Notes: a model not told the origin generated them from the sequence alone. Numbered from the stretch's first letter, positions 1 through 5,819 are shown. The stretch: 7,202 nt of DNA from Bryobacteraceae bacterium (GCA_025929455.1 JAICMB010000165.1:1-7202); one strand, 5' to 3'. Program-made: numbers and translations.

Positions 1-33
1 AAGCCTGCCGGGGAATCGTGCGAAGGCGGACGA

Positions 34-71
34 AGCGGGTGTGGACACCCGCTGCAGGCGTGGACGCCTGC
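34..71. repeat. Two tandem 18-nt hairpins with compensatory changes
   Basis: There are two perfect inverted repeats back to back. Unit 1 (35-52) reads GCGGGTGT-GG-ACACCCGC and is extended by one A-T pair at 34/53. Unit 2 (54-71) reads GCAGGCGT-GG-ACGCCTGC. A single T at 53 separates the two 18-nt units, giving a period of 19. The units differ at four positions, and those four form two base pairs: G37-C50 against A56-T69, and T40-A47 against C59-G66. Both arms have therefore changed together and pairing is kept. The array lies beyond the stop codon of the minus-strand hydrolase and could be part of its 3' untranslated region or a REP-like intergenic element. No T-tract follows on either strand, so it is not a textbook intrinsic terminator. 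Confidence 0.85.
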
Positions 72-72
72 C

Positions 73-106
73 CCACGTGGCTTCATGAATTTGCGCGCGG
101 CGCAAA
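73..106. repeat. Two 8-bp palindromes and a 7-bp hairpin
   Basis: The array continues with the perfect palindrome CCACGTGG (73-80), the palindrome TTCATGAA (82-89), and a hairpin with arms TTTGCGC (90-96) and GCGCAAA (100-106) around the 3-nt loop GCG. Each alone is short enough to be chance, but they sit end to end with the tandem hairpins on one side and a longer stem on the other. No coding evidence supports either strand here. The function is unknown; a structured 3' untranslated region or a mobile REP-like element are both possible. Confidence 0.6.
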
Positions 107-114
107 CGCTGAGG

Positions 115-149
115 GGGGCAGCCAACAAGACTGGCCGCCCCACGGGGCG
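115..149 (-). repeat. 10-bp hairpin plus overlapping alternative stem after the hydrolase stop
   Basis: Arms GGGGCAGCCA (115-124) and TGGCCGCCCC (132-141) enclose a 7-nt loop. On the plus strand there is one A-C mismatch (120/136). Read as RNA from the minus strand this becomes a G-U pair, so all ten pairs form in the direction in which the hydrolase is transcribed. A competing stem, CGCCCC (136-141) with GGGGCG (144-149), shares one arm. The nearest stem base lies 8 nt past the hydrolase stop codon, a suitable place for a 3'-end stabilising or terminating structure. No U-tract follows. The octamer GCCCCACG occurs both at 70-77 and at 137-144, linking this hairpin to the tandem pair. Confidence 0.6.
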
Positions 150-157
150 CGTGTGCG

Positions 158-1246
158 CTATTGGACAATGCCGGGCCGCGGCTTCTTGCCGCTGCTCTTC
201 CACTCGCGCAATTCGGCGAACGCGTGTGAAATCTCGTCTGACAGAATCGCGCAGTGCCCGTCGTGCGGCACGAATTTCTGCTCAAACATAGCCTCGTCGC
301 CGGCGTGTTCCACGATCGATTGGTACATGTTCGGAATCCGCACCGGTACGAGCGGATCGTACGTCGTGTGCACCGCGAGCATCGGATGCGCCAGACGACC
401 GCTCGGCGTGTACCAGGTCTCGAGATAGCGCGCCGCGGCCGGATCCGCCGCATAGCGCTTCACTCCTTTGTTGAGTTGGTTGTAATCATCGGTGTTGTCG
501 TAAATGATGGAGCGGTTGTCGAACGGATTGCCCCCGGCTCGCTCTTCGAGATCCTTCAATACGAACGTGAGAAACGGCAGGTCGCCCGCCAGGTCTTTAT
601 TGCTGCGCAGACCCGCGAATTTGCGCAACTGCGCCGCTTTCTCCGGAGCCGCGTCCAGCAGCGCTAGTATGCGCTCGTTCTCCGCCTTGCTGTACTTGTA
701 GTCTGCGGGAACGCGATCGGGCGGCGGCAGCGTGCCTGGAAAATAGTAATCGTAGACGACGCGCAAATCGAACGCGCCGCGCGGCATAAAATAGTTTGCC
801 GGAGCGAGCGGCCCGCACAGCGCCAAGCCCGCATCGTACGCGCCCGGATACTTCTCCATCATCATCATGGTCAGGAATCCGCCCATGGAATGGCCCGTGA
901 CAAACGTCTCACGCGGCTTGCGGTACTTCGAGATGAAGTAACGCCGCAATCCTTCGATGTCCGTTTGCGCCTGCTCGACAGCCCAGCCGCCGGCGGCGTA
1001 CCCCGATTGCGCCACGGCAAACCCCGCGTCCGTAAACACCCTCAAAAACGGCGGCAGTTCGCCCGCCTTGTACGTCACAGGCTCCGCAGCGTATCCGTGG
1101 CAATACATCACCAGGCTGCCGTTCCAGTGGTCCGGAACATCGATGCGGAACTGCGCGCCGTTGATTTCGCCGCGCTCGGTCTTCGCAAGGGCTGGAATGG
1201 CCGCACCGAATATCGCCGCAACAATAAAGCATAGAAATGTTCGCAT
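158..1246 (-). CDS. Secreted alpha/beta-hydrolase (serine esterase/peptidase-like)
   Basis: This is a 362-residue exported serine hydrolase whose substrate cannot be read from sequence. An N-terminal signal peptide (about residues 1-21: charged MRTF start, hydrophobic core, PALA before the probable cleavage site) sends it to the periplasm or outside. The fold is shown by CHGYAAEP near residues 49-56 (oxyanion-hole strand turn) and the nucleophile elbow GHSMGG with Ser120. Asp297 in TTYDPLVP is the probable acid, and His331 in HDGHCAI is the probable base. Residues 150-280 form a large cap-like insertion rich in charged residues. The frame stays open upstream to 1402, but the ATG at 1246 gives a clean signal peptide and the extension would overlap the divergent SDR gene. 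No strong Shine-Dalgarno site is visible. A promoter -10 (TATACT, minus strand 1274-1269) would give a leader of about 16 nt. A feruloyl-esterase-like or peptidase S9-like role is possible but unproven. Confidence 0.88.
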   Translation of the reverse strand: MRTFLCFIVAAIFGAAIPALAKTERGEINGAQFRIDVPDHWNGSLVMYCHGYAAEPVTYKAGELPPFLRVFTDAGFAVAQSGYAAGGWAVEQAQTDIEGLRRYFISKYRKPRETFVTGHSMGGFLTMMMMEKYPGAYDAGLALCGPLAPANYFMPRGAFDLRVVYDYYFPGTLPPPDRVPADYKYSKAENERILALLDAAPEKAAQLRKFAGLRSNKDLAGDLPFLTFVLKDLEERAGGNPFDNRSIIYDNTDDYNQLNKGVKRYAADPAAARYLETWYTPSGRLAHPMLAVHTTYDPLVPVRIPNMYQSIVEHAGDEAMFEQKFVPHDGHCAILSDEISHAFAELREWKSSGKKPRPGIVQ

Positions 1247-1268
1247 TACGGTCGTTTGCTCGACGCTC

Positions 1269-1276
1269 AGTATAAT
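1269..1276. promoter_or_regulatory. Overlapping divergent -10 elements
   Basis: The octamer AGTATAAT holds a perfect plus-strand -10 hexamer TATAAT (1271-1276) and, on the minus strand, TATACT (1274-1269), a 5/6 match. They face the SDR and the hydrolase respectively. Predicted start sites, about 7 nt downstream, would be near 1283 (plus) and 1262 (minus), leaving leaders of about 10 and 16 nt. No good -35 hexamer lies at 16-18 nt on either side, so either strength comes from the -10 alone or an activator is needed. The call rests on sequence similarity and position. Confidence 0.5.
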
Positions 1277-1282
1277 GCATTC

Positions 1283-1287
1283 GGAGG
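1283..1287 (+). promoter_or_regulatory. Shine-Dalgarno site for the SDR TTG start
   Basis: GGAGG lies 5 nt before the TTG codon at 1293. The only in-frame ATG nearby (1275) has no ribosome binding site and overlaps the TATAAT promoter hexamer. The site therefore favours TTG at 1293 as the true start, giving a protein beginning MTSDLAGK. Confidence 0.65.
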
Positions 1288-1292
1288 CGTTT

Positions 1293-2057
1293 TTGACTTC
1301 GGATCTGGCAGGCAAAACGGCGCTGGTTACGGGCGCATCGCGTGGGATCGGCGCGGCTACGGCCATTGCGCTGGCGAAAGCAGGCGCGTCGCGCGTCGTC
1401 ATTCACTACAGCGGCTATCTGGAAGGCGCCGAACAGACGCGCGCGCTCGTCGAGGCAGACGGCGCGGACTGCGATGTTCTGCACGCCGATCTAGGCACGA
1501 ACGACGGCATGTTCGCGTTCGTGGACGAATTGCGCCGCAACCAGGGCGACTTCGATATTCTTATCAACAACGCCGGCTCGCTGGTGCACCGCGCCGCGCT
1601 CGCCGAGTACACCAGTGACCTCTACGATTGCGTAATGAACCTAAACGTCAAGAGCGTATATTTCATCACGCAAGCGCTCGCGCCCGCCATGATCCGTAAG
1701 GGCTCCGGCGCCATCGTCAACGTGAGTTCCATTGCGGCGCGCACCGGGGGCGGGATCGGCGCGACCATCTACGCGGCCGCGAAAGCGGCGGTGACCACCA
1801 TGACCCGCGGCCTCGCCCGAGAACTCGCGCCTAAAGGTGTGCGCGTAAATGCCGTCAGCCCCGGCACCGTGGACAACCATTTCCACGAGGTATTCTCGAA
1901 CCGCAAAATGCTCGACAACGTGGTGGCTGGAACGCCGGCGGGCCGTCTAGGTACGAACGAGGATATCGCGGATGCGATTTTGTTTCTCTGTTCCGATTCC
2001 GCCAGCTATATCCACGGGCAGACCATCGAAATCAACGGCGGCTCGTATATGATTTAG
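1293..2057 (+). CDS. Short-chain dehydrogenase/reductase (FabG-like SDR)
   Basis: This 254-residue cytosolic NAD(P)(H)-dependent oxidoreductase of the classical SDR family has the usual length of about 250. The Rossmann dinucleotide motif TGASRGIG is at residues 13-20. NNAG is at 92-95, the structural Asn in NLNVKS is at 118, the catalytic Ser is at about 146 in NVSS, and YAAAK (Tyr160, Lys164) completes the tetrad. VNAVSPGTV (185-193) and the C-terminal GQTIEINGG (242-250) are typical family strands. Arg17 in the glycine motif and the absence of an Asp after the second strand point to NADP(H). The substrate is unknown: 3-oxoacyl-ACP, a sugar or another alcohol/ketone are all possible. The TTG start at 1293 is chosen from its GGAGG site; ATG at 1275 would add six residues. 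The gene is divergent from the secreted hydrolase, and its stop overlaps the metalloprotease stop codon on the other strand. Confidence 0.92.
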   Translation: MTSDLAGKTALVTGASRGIGAATAIALAKAGASRVVIHYSGYLEGAEQTRALVEADGADCDVLHADLGTNDGMFAFVDELRRNQGDFDILINNAGSLVHRAALAEYTSDLYDCVMNLNVKSVYFITQALAPAMIRKGSGAIVNVSSIAARTGGGIGATIYAAAKAAVTTMTRGLARELAPKGVRVNAVSPGTVDNHFHEVFSNRKMLDNVVAGTPAGRLGTNEDIADAILFLCSDSASYIHGQTIEINGGSYMI

Positions 2058-4012
2058 CGCGTGCTGGCCGGCGCTGCTTGTGTGGACGCTACGGCTGGTG
2101 TTCCCAGATTCGAATAAATCACGCCTAAGCCGGTCGTGATATTTATCGTCGACGTCGCCACCTGCGCATCTGAATTGAGCGTGATGTCCACGGCCAAATG
2201 TGTCGGACTCAACACCGTGACTTTATTCACGACCGCGTCGCTGGTCCCAAATCCTACGAGGGTCTGCCCGTCGATGAAAGTCGTGTTGACGCCTTCGACA
2301 TCCACGGTGTTGTCGCCGTGCGCAAGCACCGCGGGAGTCGCTGTGACGATGCCCGCGGGCGCGTCCGCGTACGTGTACACGACGGGTGTTCCCAGCATCA
2401 GCGAGCTCTGTCCGTCAGCATTCAACGCCACTACGTTCGCCTGATATCCGCCAGGCGCGGGCGGCGGCAACACGACCAGCGCTCCATCGCCCTGGACGCC
2501 TTCCACGACGGCCGGTGCGCCGTCGAAGTAAATGCGGGTGTTGTTCGCCTGCAGGTTCGTTCCGTATACCGCGAGAGCCGCGTTTCCGGCGTCGTCCGTG
2601 GTGGTGCTGATCGACGTAATTGCGGGCGGCGCTTCCGATACCACCGTGAACGCGCTCGGCAGCACGTATAGGTTCCCCGGCGTTGAAAAAACCAAGTGTG
2701 CCGGGCCCAGATAATTCGTGTACACGTCCATCGCGATGTAGTTGTACGGCGCATACGCCCGCAGGTTGACGAGCGTCGAAGTGTGCCCCAGCACTGCAAC
2801 CTGCAGTCCCGGCGCGAGCGTGTTCACATCCTCCAAAAGGCCGGCGCCGGCGGCGACCAACGAATTGCCGGTCTCCATCAGCATAGATGGCGAAGCCTCG
2901 GCCACGCTGGCCGACGAATACCCGTAGGTGCGTACCGAGTGAATGTTTACGGATTTGACAGGCCGCACATAGAAATTCACGTCGCCCGCGGTTTCGTTTT
3001 CTTTTACCGTGACCGGCTGCGCGTCGCTCTGATCGTAAGCGCTGGGGAAGAACTGAGTCTGAAACGCGGTGATCGCGGGCGCGATGGGTTTGTTCTTGTC
3101 ATCGCGCGGCAGAACGATGTTGGCCGGCGTGTCCTCGCCTTCAAGCGGCGGCGGCAGCGGATGGACGTATAGAAGGTAATCGCCCGCAGCCAGCCCGTCC
3201 AATTGGAAGCCGCCGTCCGGGTTGGTCAACGTGCTCACGGCCTGCACACCCGCGCGCAGGGCTACGACCGAAGCCATGCCCACCGGACCGCCGCCGTAGC
3301 TCATCACGCGCCCCGCGATGCTGCCCGTCTTTTGGGTGTCCCTGTCGACCGGGTATAGTCGCGAAATGCCCGCAATGTCGTCGGCCGCAAGCGGCGTCGC
3401 ACGTGTGCTCGCGCTGGTTGCCGCCGTCGACATCACCGCCGATGTTTGCGAATGCTGCAGCCCGATGGTATGCCCGAATTCGTGTACCAGCGTCGTGAAG
3501 GTCAGTTCGCTGTAGCTCGGCATTTGACTCATGTCGTTCGGCAGCAGCAGCACAGATTTCACGATGGGAACGAACGGCATGTTGCCCGCCGTGTTTACAT
3601 CCGTACGCACGGAGGGCCCTGACAATGCCAGCAGACCCGGCGGAATATCGTCGGAGAAATCCACCTCGATGCCTGCGTTCACCTGTTGGGAACCCGCCGG
3701 ATACACGCCGCCATACCCGAGCCGCAGGGCCGATGACGGTACATCGCTCCAGACCTGCGCCGCGGCCCGCACTTCGCTGATCAGGGCAGGGAAGCTGTCG
3801 CCCTGCGCCATCTTTGCCGGACCGCTATCCGCCACATAGAACAACACCGTGTTATTCGGAAGGCTGGCGGCATCGAACCGCTCGTAGATCGGCGTGCCAT
3901 AGCCGTACGCGCTGAGAAAATGAACGTAAAAATAATGCGCGGAACCGGTCCGCAGCGCCACCGCGCAGCCCGCCAGTATGGCCAGCGTCCTCATGAGAGC
4001 GGATGTTCTCAT
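2054..4012 (-). CDS. Exported matrixin-like zinc metalloprotease with IPT/TIG-like C-terminal domains
   Basis: This is a 652-residue secreted or surface protease. Residues 1-25 are an export signal. Cleavage by signal peptidase I after TGSA is likely, but LAGC (13-16) also fits a lipobox. The catalytic domain (about 26-222) has the metzincin zinc site HEFGHTIGLQH, with ligands His177, His181 and His187 and catalytic Glu178. A Met-turn (AVMS, Met194) and the matrixin closing motif DDIAGISRLY (211-220) follow. Residues 229-285 (GSIAGRV to GDYLLYV) look like a carboxypeptidase-regulatory-like beta-sandwich. From 365 to 632 come beta-rich repeats, at least two IPT/TIG-like (about 463-548 and 553-632), suited to binding polymers or the cell surface. 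Cys16 is the only cysteine, so a cysteine-switch propeptide is absent. The ATG start overlaps the previous gene's stop as ATGA, with GGAG 10 nt upstream; an alternative ATG is at 3994. The substrate is unknown. Confidence 0.9.
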   Translation of the reverse strand: MRTSALMRTLAILAGCAVALRTGSAHYFYVHFLSAYGYGTPIYERFDAASLPNNTVLFYVADSGPAKMAQGDSFPALISEVRAAAQVWSDVPSSALRLGYGGVYPAGSQQVNAGIEVDFSDDIPPGLLALSGPSVRTDVNTAGNMPFVPIVKSVLLLPNDMSQMPSYSELTFTTLVHEFGHTIGLQHSQTSAVMSTAATSASTRATPLAADDIAGISRLYPVDRDTQKTGSIAGRVMSYGGGPVGMASVVALRAGVQAVSTLTNPDGGFQLDGLAAGDYLLYVHPLPPPLEGEDTPANIVLPRDDKNKPIAPAITAFQTQFFPSAYDQSDAQPVTVKENETAGDVNFYVRPVKSVNIHSVRTYGYSSASVAEASPSMLMETGNSLVAAGAGLLEDVNTLAPGLQVAVLGHTSTLVNLRAYAPYNYIAMDVYTNYLGPAHLVFSTPGNLYVLPSAFTVVSEAPPAITSISTTTDDAGNAALAVYGTNLQANNTRIYFDGAPAVVEGVQGDGALVVLPPPAPGGYQANVVALNADGQSSLMLGTPVVYTYADAPAGIVTATPAVLAHGDNTVDVEGVNTTFIDGQTLVGFGTSDAVVNKVTVLSPTHLAVDITLNSDAQVATSTINITTGLGVIYSNLGTPAVASTQAAPASTR

Positions 4013-4545
4013 TGCTGTGCCGCTCCACCGGAAAGCACGCGTGCTCGAAGATCTCTTACGCGCATACGAATCGCCGCCGGTGGAATGCTCTTGCCCGCCG
4101 CGTCGAGAATGCGCCCCTCGAGTTCCGCTCGCACCGCATCGTTGCCGCCCGCGTCATCCGGCAGCACTTTGAAAACGCCTTGCGATAGTCCGATCACGTG
4201 CGTGAGCCCGCTGCGGCTGGTCCATAAAAACAGGATGTATTGCTGCCCTGCGGCGAACGCCGGCGCACCCGCAAACGATTGCTGCAGTCCGCCCGCGACG
4301 CCGCCGGGCACCACGAAATCCGCCGCGCTCGCACGCGTGCCTTTCCATTGCTCGGCTACAGCGACCCGGTAATGCGTGTACACGACGCTGCCGCGGCGCT
4401 CGCTCTTGGCGGCCTGCACTGTCCCGCGCACGATGGCCGTTGATTGCGTGATCATCTCGTCAATCGAGAGTTGCCGCAGCGTAGCCGCCGGCATAATCAT
4501 GGCCGCCGCTACCGCCAGCAATACGCTGGATCGAAGTATCCGCAT
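4009..4545 (-). CDS. Small exported protein of unknown function, partner of the metalloprotease
   Basis: This is a 178-residue protein with an N-terminal signal peptide (MRILRSS, then a hydrophobic core to about residue 21). The mature part begins LSIDEMITQSTAIVRGTV, a pattern seen in exported proteins that contain a compact beta-barrel-like domain. Further fixed-looking motifs are GGVAGG (81-86), GAPAF (93-97), the hydrophobic strand YILFLW (103-108) and GLSQGVFKV (119-127). I recall similar small proteins next to matrixin-type proteases in Acidobacteriota, but no biochemical role is known to me. ATG at 4545 is chosen because it starts the signal peptide and has GGGTGAG 6 nt upstream; the frame continues to 4683 without good support. 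The stop codon overlaps the protease start (ATGA), implying translational coupling and roughly matched synthesis. It could act as an inhibitor, chaperone, anchor or cofactor for the protease; none of these is shown. Confidence 0.75.
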   Translation of the reverse strand: MRILRSSVLLAVAAAMIMPAATLRQLSIDEMITQSTAIVRGTVQAAKSERRGSVVYTHYRVAVAEQWKGTRASAADFVVPGGVAGGLQQSFAGAPAFAAGQQYILFLWTSRSGLTHVIGLSQGVFKVLPDDAGGNDAVRAELEGRILDAAGKSIPPAAIRMRVRDLRARVLSGGAAQQ

Positions 4546-4641
4546 GGAGCGCTCACCCAGGAACATAGCAATCGCCGGGCCACCGATCACGCAGGCTAAG
4601 TGCCTGTATTTACAAGCGCGCGTCTCCTGCCGCGCCCGGCG

Positions 4642-4690
4642 CCGTGTATCCGTTCGACACGGTCTCGTGACAGTGTGAACCACGATACAC
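4642..4690. repeat. Inverted repeats in the 4546-4717 intergenic region
   Basis: The 172 bp between the transporter and the small exported protein contain no gene. They do hold CCGTGT/ACACGG (4642-4647 and 4657-4662), TCGTG/CACGA (4665-4669 and 4681-4685), and a longer-range match of GTGTATC (4644-4650) with GATACAC (4684-4690). These stems compete with one another. Nearer the gene, CAGGC/GCCTG (4592-4596 and 4602-4606) and TGTA-TT-TACA (4605-4614) form another small cluster. The promoter of the protease operon should lie here, but I find no convincing -35/-10 pair. The repeats could be operator sites or the end of the transporter transcript. Confidence 0.4.
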
Positions 4691-4717
4691 CATCCGGAGC
4701 CCCGCGTCCACCGTCCG

Positions 4718-5791
4718 TCATTCGGCGCCTCGCAGGATCGCAGCCAGCCGCCGCACCAGCCCTATGAATGTGACCAGCCATGCGGCAAGGGCAACGTAAG
4801 CGAAGGCGTGCGAAATCCACGAAAGGAAGGGCAGGCCCATAACGTGGCTCAGGCGGTAGGTGGCAACCGAATACATCCCGAGCGGGAACACGGCGCCCCA
4901 GTACAGTGGATCGTAGGCCAGGCGGAACTTCTTATATACGTGACGCCAGAAGCCCAAGATGAGCAGCATCGGGATCCACCAGGTTGCCGTGGCCCAAAAT
5001 AAGAGCGTGAATCCTTGCAGAAACGGGAGCATCCTCGCGAGAAACCCGCCGCTCGCCGCACGGTCCATCAGCAGCGTGCCCGAGAGCGTCGAAATGGCCA
5101 TCGCTCCCATATTGATCCAGTACGGAGGCATCAGGTCCGAAGGCATGAACCGGAAGAAGGTATAGCGATAAAAAATCAGCGAGATCAGCCAGATGTAAAG
5201 CATCCCGCCGCACAGCCAGAGCGACAGCGAGAAGAACAGGACATCCTCCACGTGCCCGGCGAGATCAGGGGCCAGCAGCGCGCCCAAAGCCGAAACCGCC
5301 TGCGTCGCTACCACCGCCATCAGCCAGCCGCCGTTTATGCCCTGCGCGAGGTCCGGCTTTTGCTCTCGCACGGTGAATAGCGCGAGCACGGCGTACATGA
5401 AGAACGCCCACAGGGGAATCGCGATCAGCCACAGAACCAGCGCGGCCGTGCGGCCGTCGCGCACGACGAGCCACTGATCGCCCAGCACGCACGCGCCGGC
5501 TACTGTCGTGAAGAACCCCGGCCCGCGTTCAAAGTCGGCGAAGTCCCGAAAGAACGCGCGCGCAAACAAAGCGAGCCGCGCAACTGTGAGCGCCACCAGA
5601 ATTAGAAATGCCGCGGTGTTCAGCCACATGAGCGTGGTGGCCAGGACTGGGAGGCCTTGCAGGGAAACGGCGATCGCCACCACCCCGGTGGCCATCACCA
5701 GAGCAAAATAAGCGGGATGTAGAGAACCGATGCGGGAGACAATCTGGCCGGGCGCGGCGTAGCCCCGTGTGGATTCCACAGTGCCCGCCAT
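4718..5791 (-). CDS. TDT/SLAC1-type transporter (tellurite resistance/C4-dicarboxylate family)
   Basis: This integral membrane protein has 357 residues and about ten hydrophobic helices, near 24-44, 50-77, 93-110, 117-140, 153-173, 184-208, 224-243, 256-281, 296-318 and 323-345. That matches the TehA/SLAC1 fold. Family-like stretches include HPAYFALVMATGVV (25-38), VAGACVLGDQ (97-106), WWIPMLLILGFWRHV (271-285) and DPLYWGAVFPLGMYSVAT (294-311). Members move anions or dicarboxylates such as malate, and some confer tellurite tolerance. The substrate here is open and tellurite resistance should not be assumed. The frame also offers a GTG start at 5815 (365 residues). I prefer ATG at 5791 because it leaves 28 bp, rather than 4 bp, to the divergent RibD-like gene, although neither start has a good ribosome binding site. 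The promoter may therefore lie inside the neighbouring coding sequence. Confidence 0.88.
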   Translation of the reverse strand: MAGTVESTRGYAAPGQIVSRIGSLHPAYFALVMATGVVAIAVSLQGLPVLATTLMWLNTAAFLILVALTVARLALFARAFFRDFADFERGPGFFTTVAGACVLGDQWLVVRDGRTAALVLWLIAIPLWAFFMYAVLALFTVREQKPDLAQGINGGWLMAVVATQAVSALGALLAPDLAGHVEDVLFFSLSLWLCGGMLYIWLISLIFYRYTFFRFMPSDLMPPYWINMGAMAISTLSGTLLMDRAASGGFLARMLPFLQGFTLLFWATATWWIPMLLILGFWRHVYKKFRLAYDPLYWGAVFPLGMYSVATYRLSHVMGLPFLSWISHAFAYVALAAWLVTFIGLVRRLAAILRGAE

Positions 5792-5819
5792 TGTAGCCGG
5801 AAAGGATTGAGACACTGGG

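Noticed and set aside
34..71. CRISPR-like array
   Set aside because: Only two hairpin units with a 1-nt gap; there are no spacers and no cas genes.
115..149. Classical intrinsic terminator for the hydrolase
   Set aside because: The stem is strong but followed by C-rich rather than T-rich sequence, so it is reported as a structured repeat instead.
85..291. Plus-strand open frames across 18-428 and 85-291
   Set aside because: They lie over the inverted-repeat array and antisense to the hydrolase, have low-complexity Arg/Ser-rich products, and show no domain or ribosome site.
957..1292. Long N-terminal extension of the SDR from 957
   Set aside because: It is antisense to the hydrolase. The SDR family normally starts a few residues before the TGASRGIG motif, as the TTG at 1293 gives.
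1293..1298. TTGACT as a plus-strand -35 box
   Set aside because: It lies inside the SDR start and no -10 hexamer follows at 16-18 nt.
1247..1402. N-terminal extension of the hydrolase up to 1402
   Set aside because: The extra 52 residues would overlap the SDR coding region and its promoter and would bury a clear signal peptide that starts at 1246.
2198..2671. Plus-strand frames of 100-160 codons over the metalloprotease
   Set aside because: They are shadows of a gene with clear zinc-site, Met-turn and domain evidence. Their products are Arg-rich with no recognisable motif.
4546..4683. N-terminal extension of the small exported protein to 4683
   Set aside because: The added residues are Arg-rich and precede an intact signal peptide; ATG at 4545 has a suitable Shine-Dalgarno site.
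4718..5791. Tellurite-resistance operon
   Set aside because: The transporter belongs to the broad TDT family, but no other tellurite gene is adjacent and the family moves many anions.
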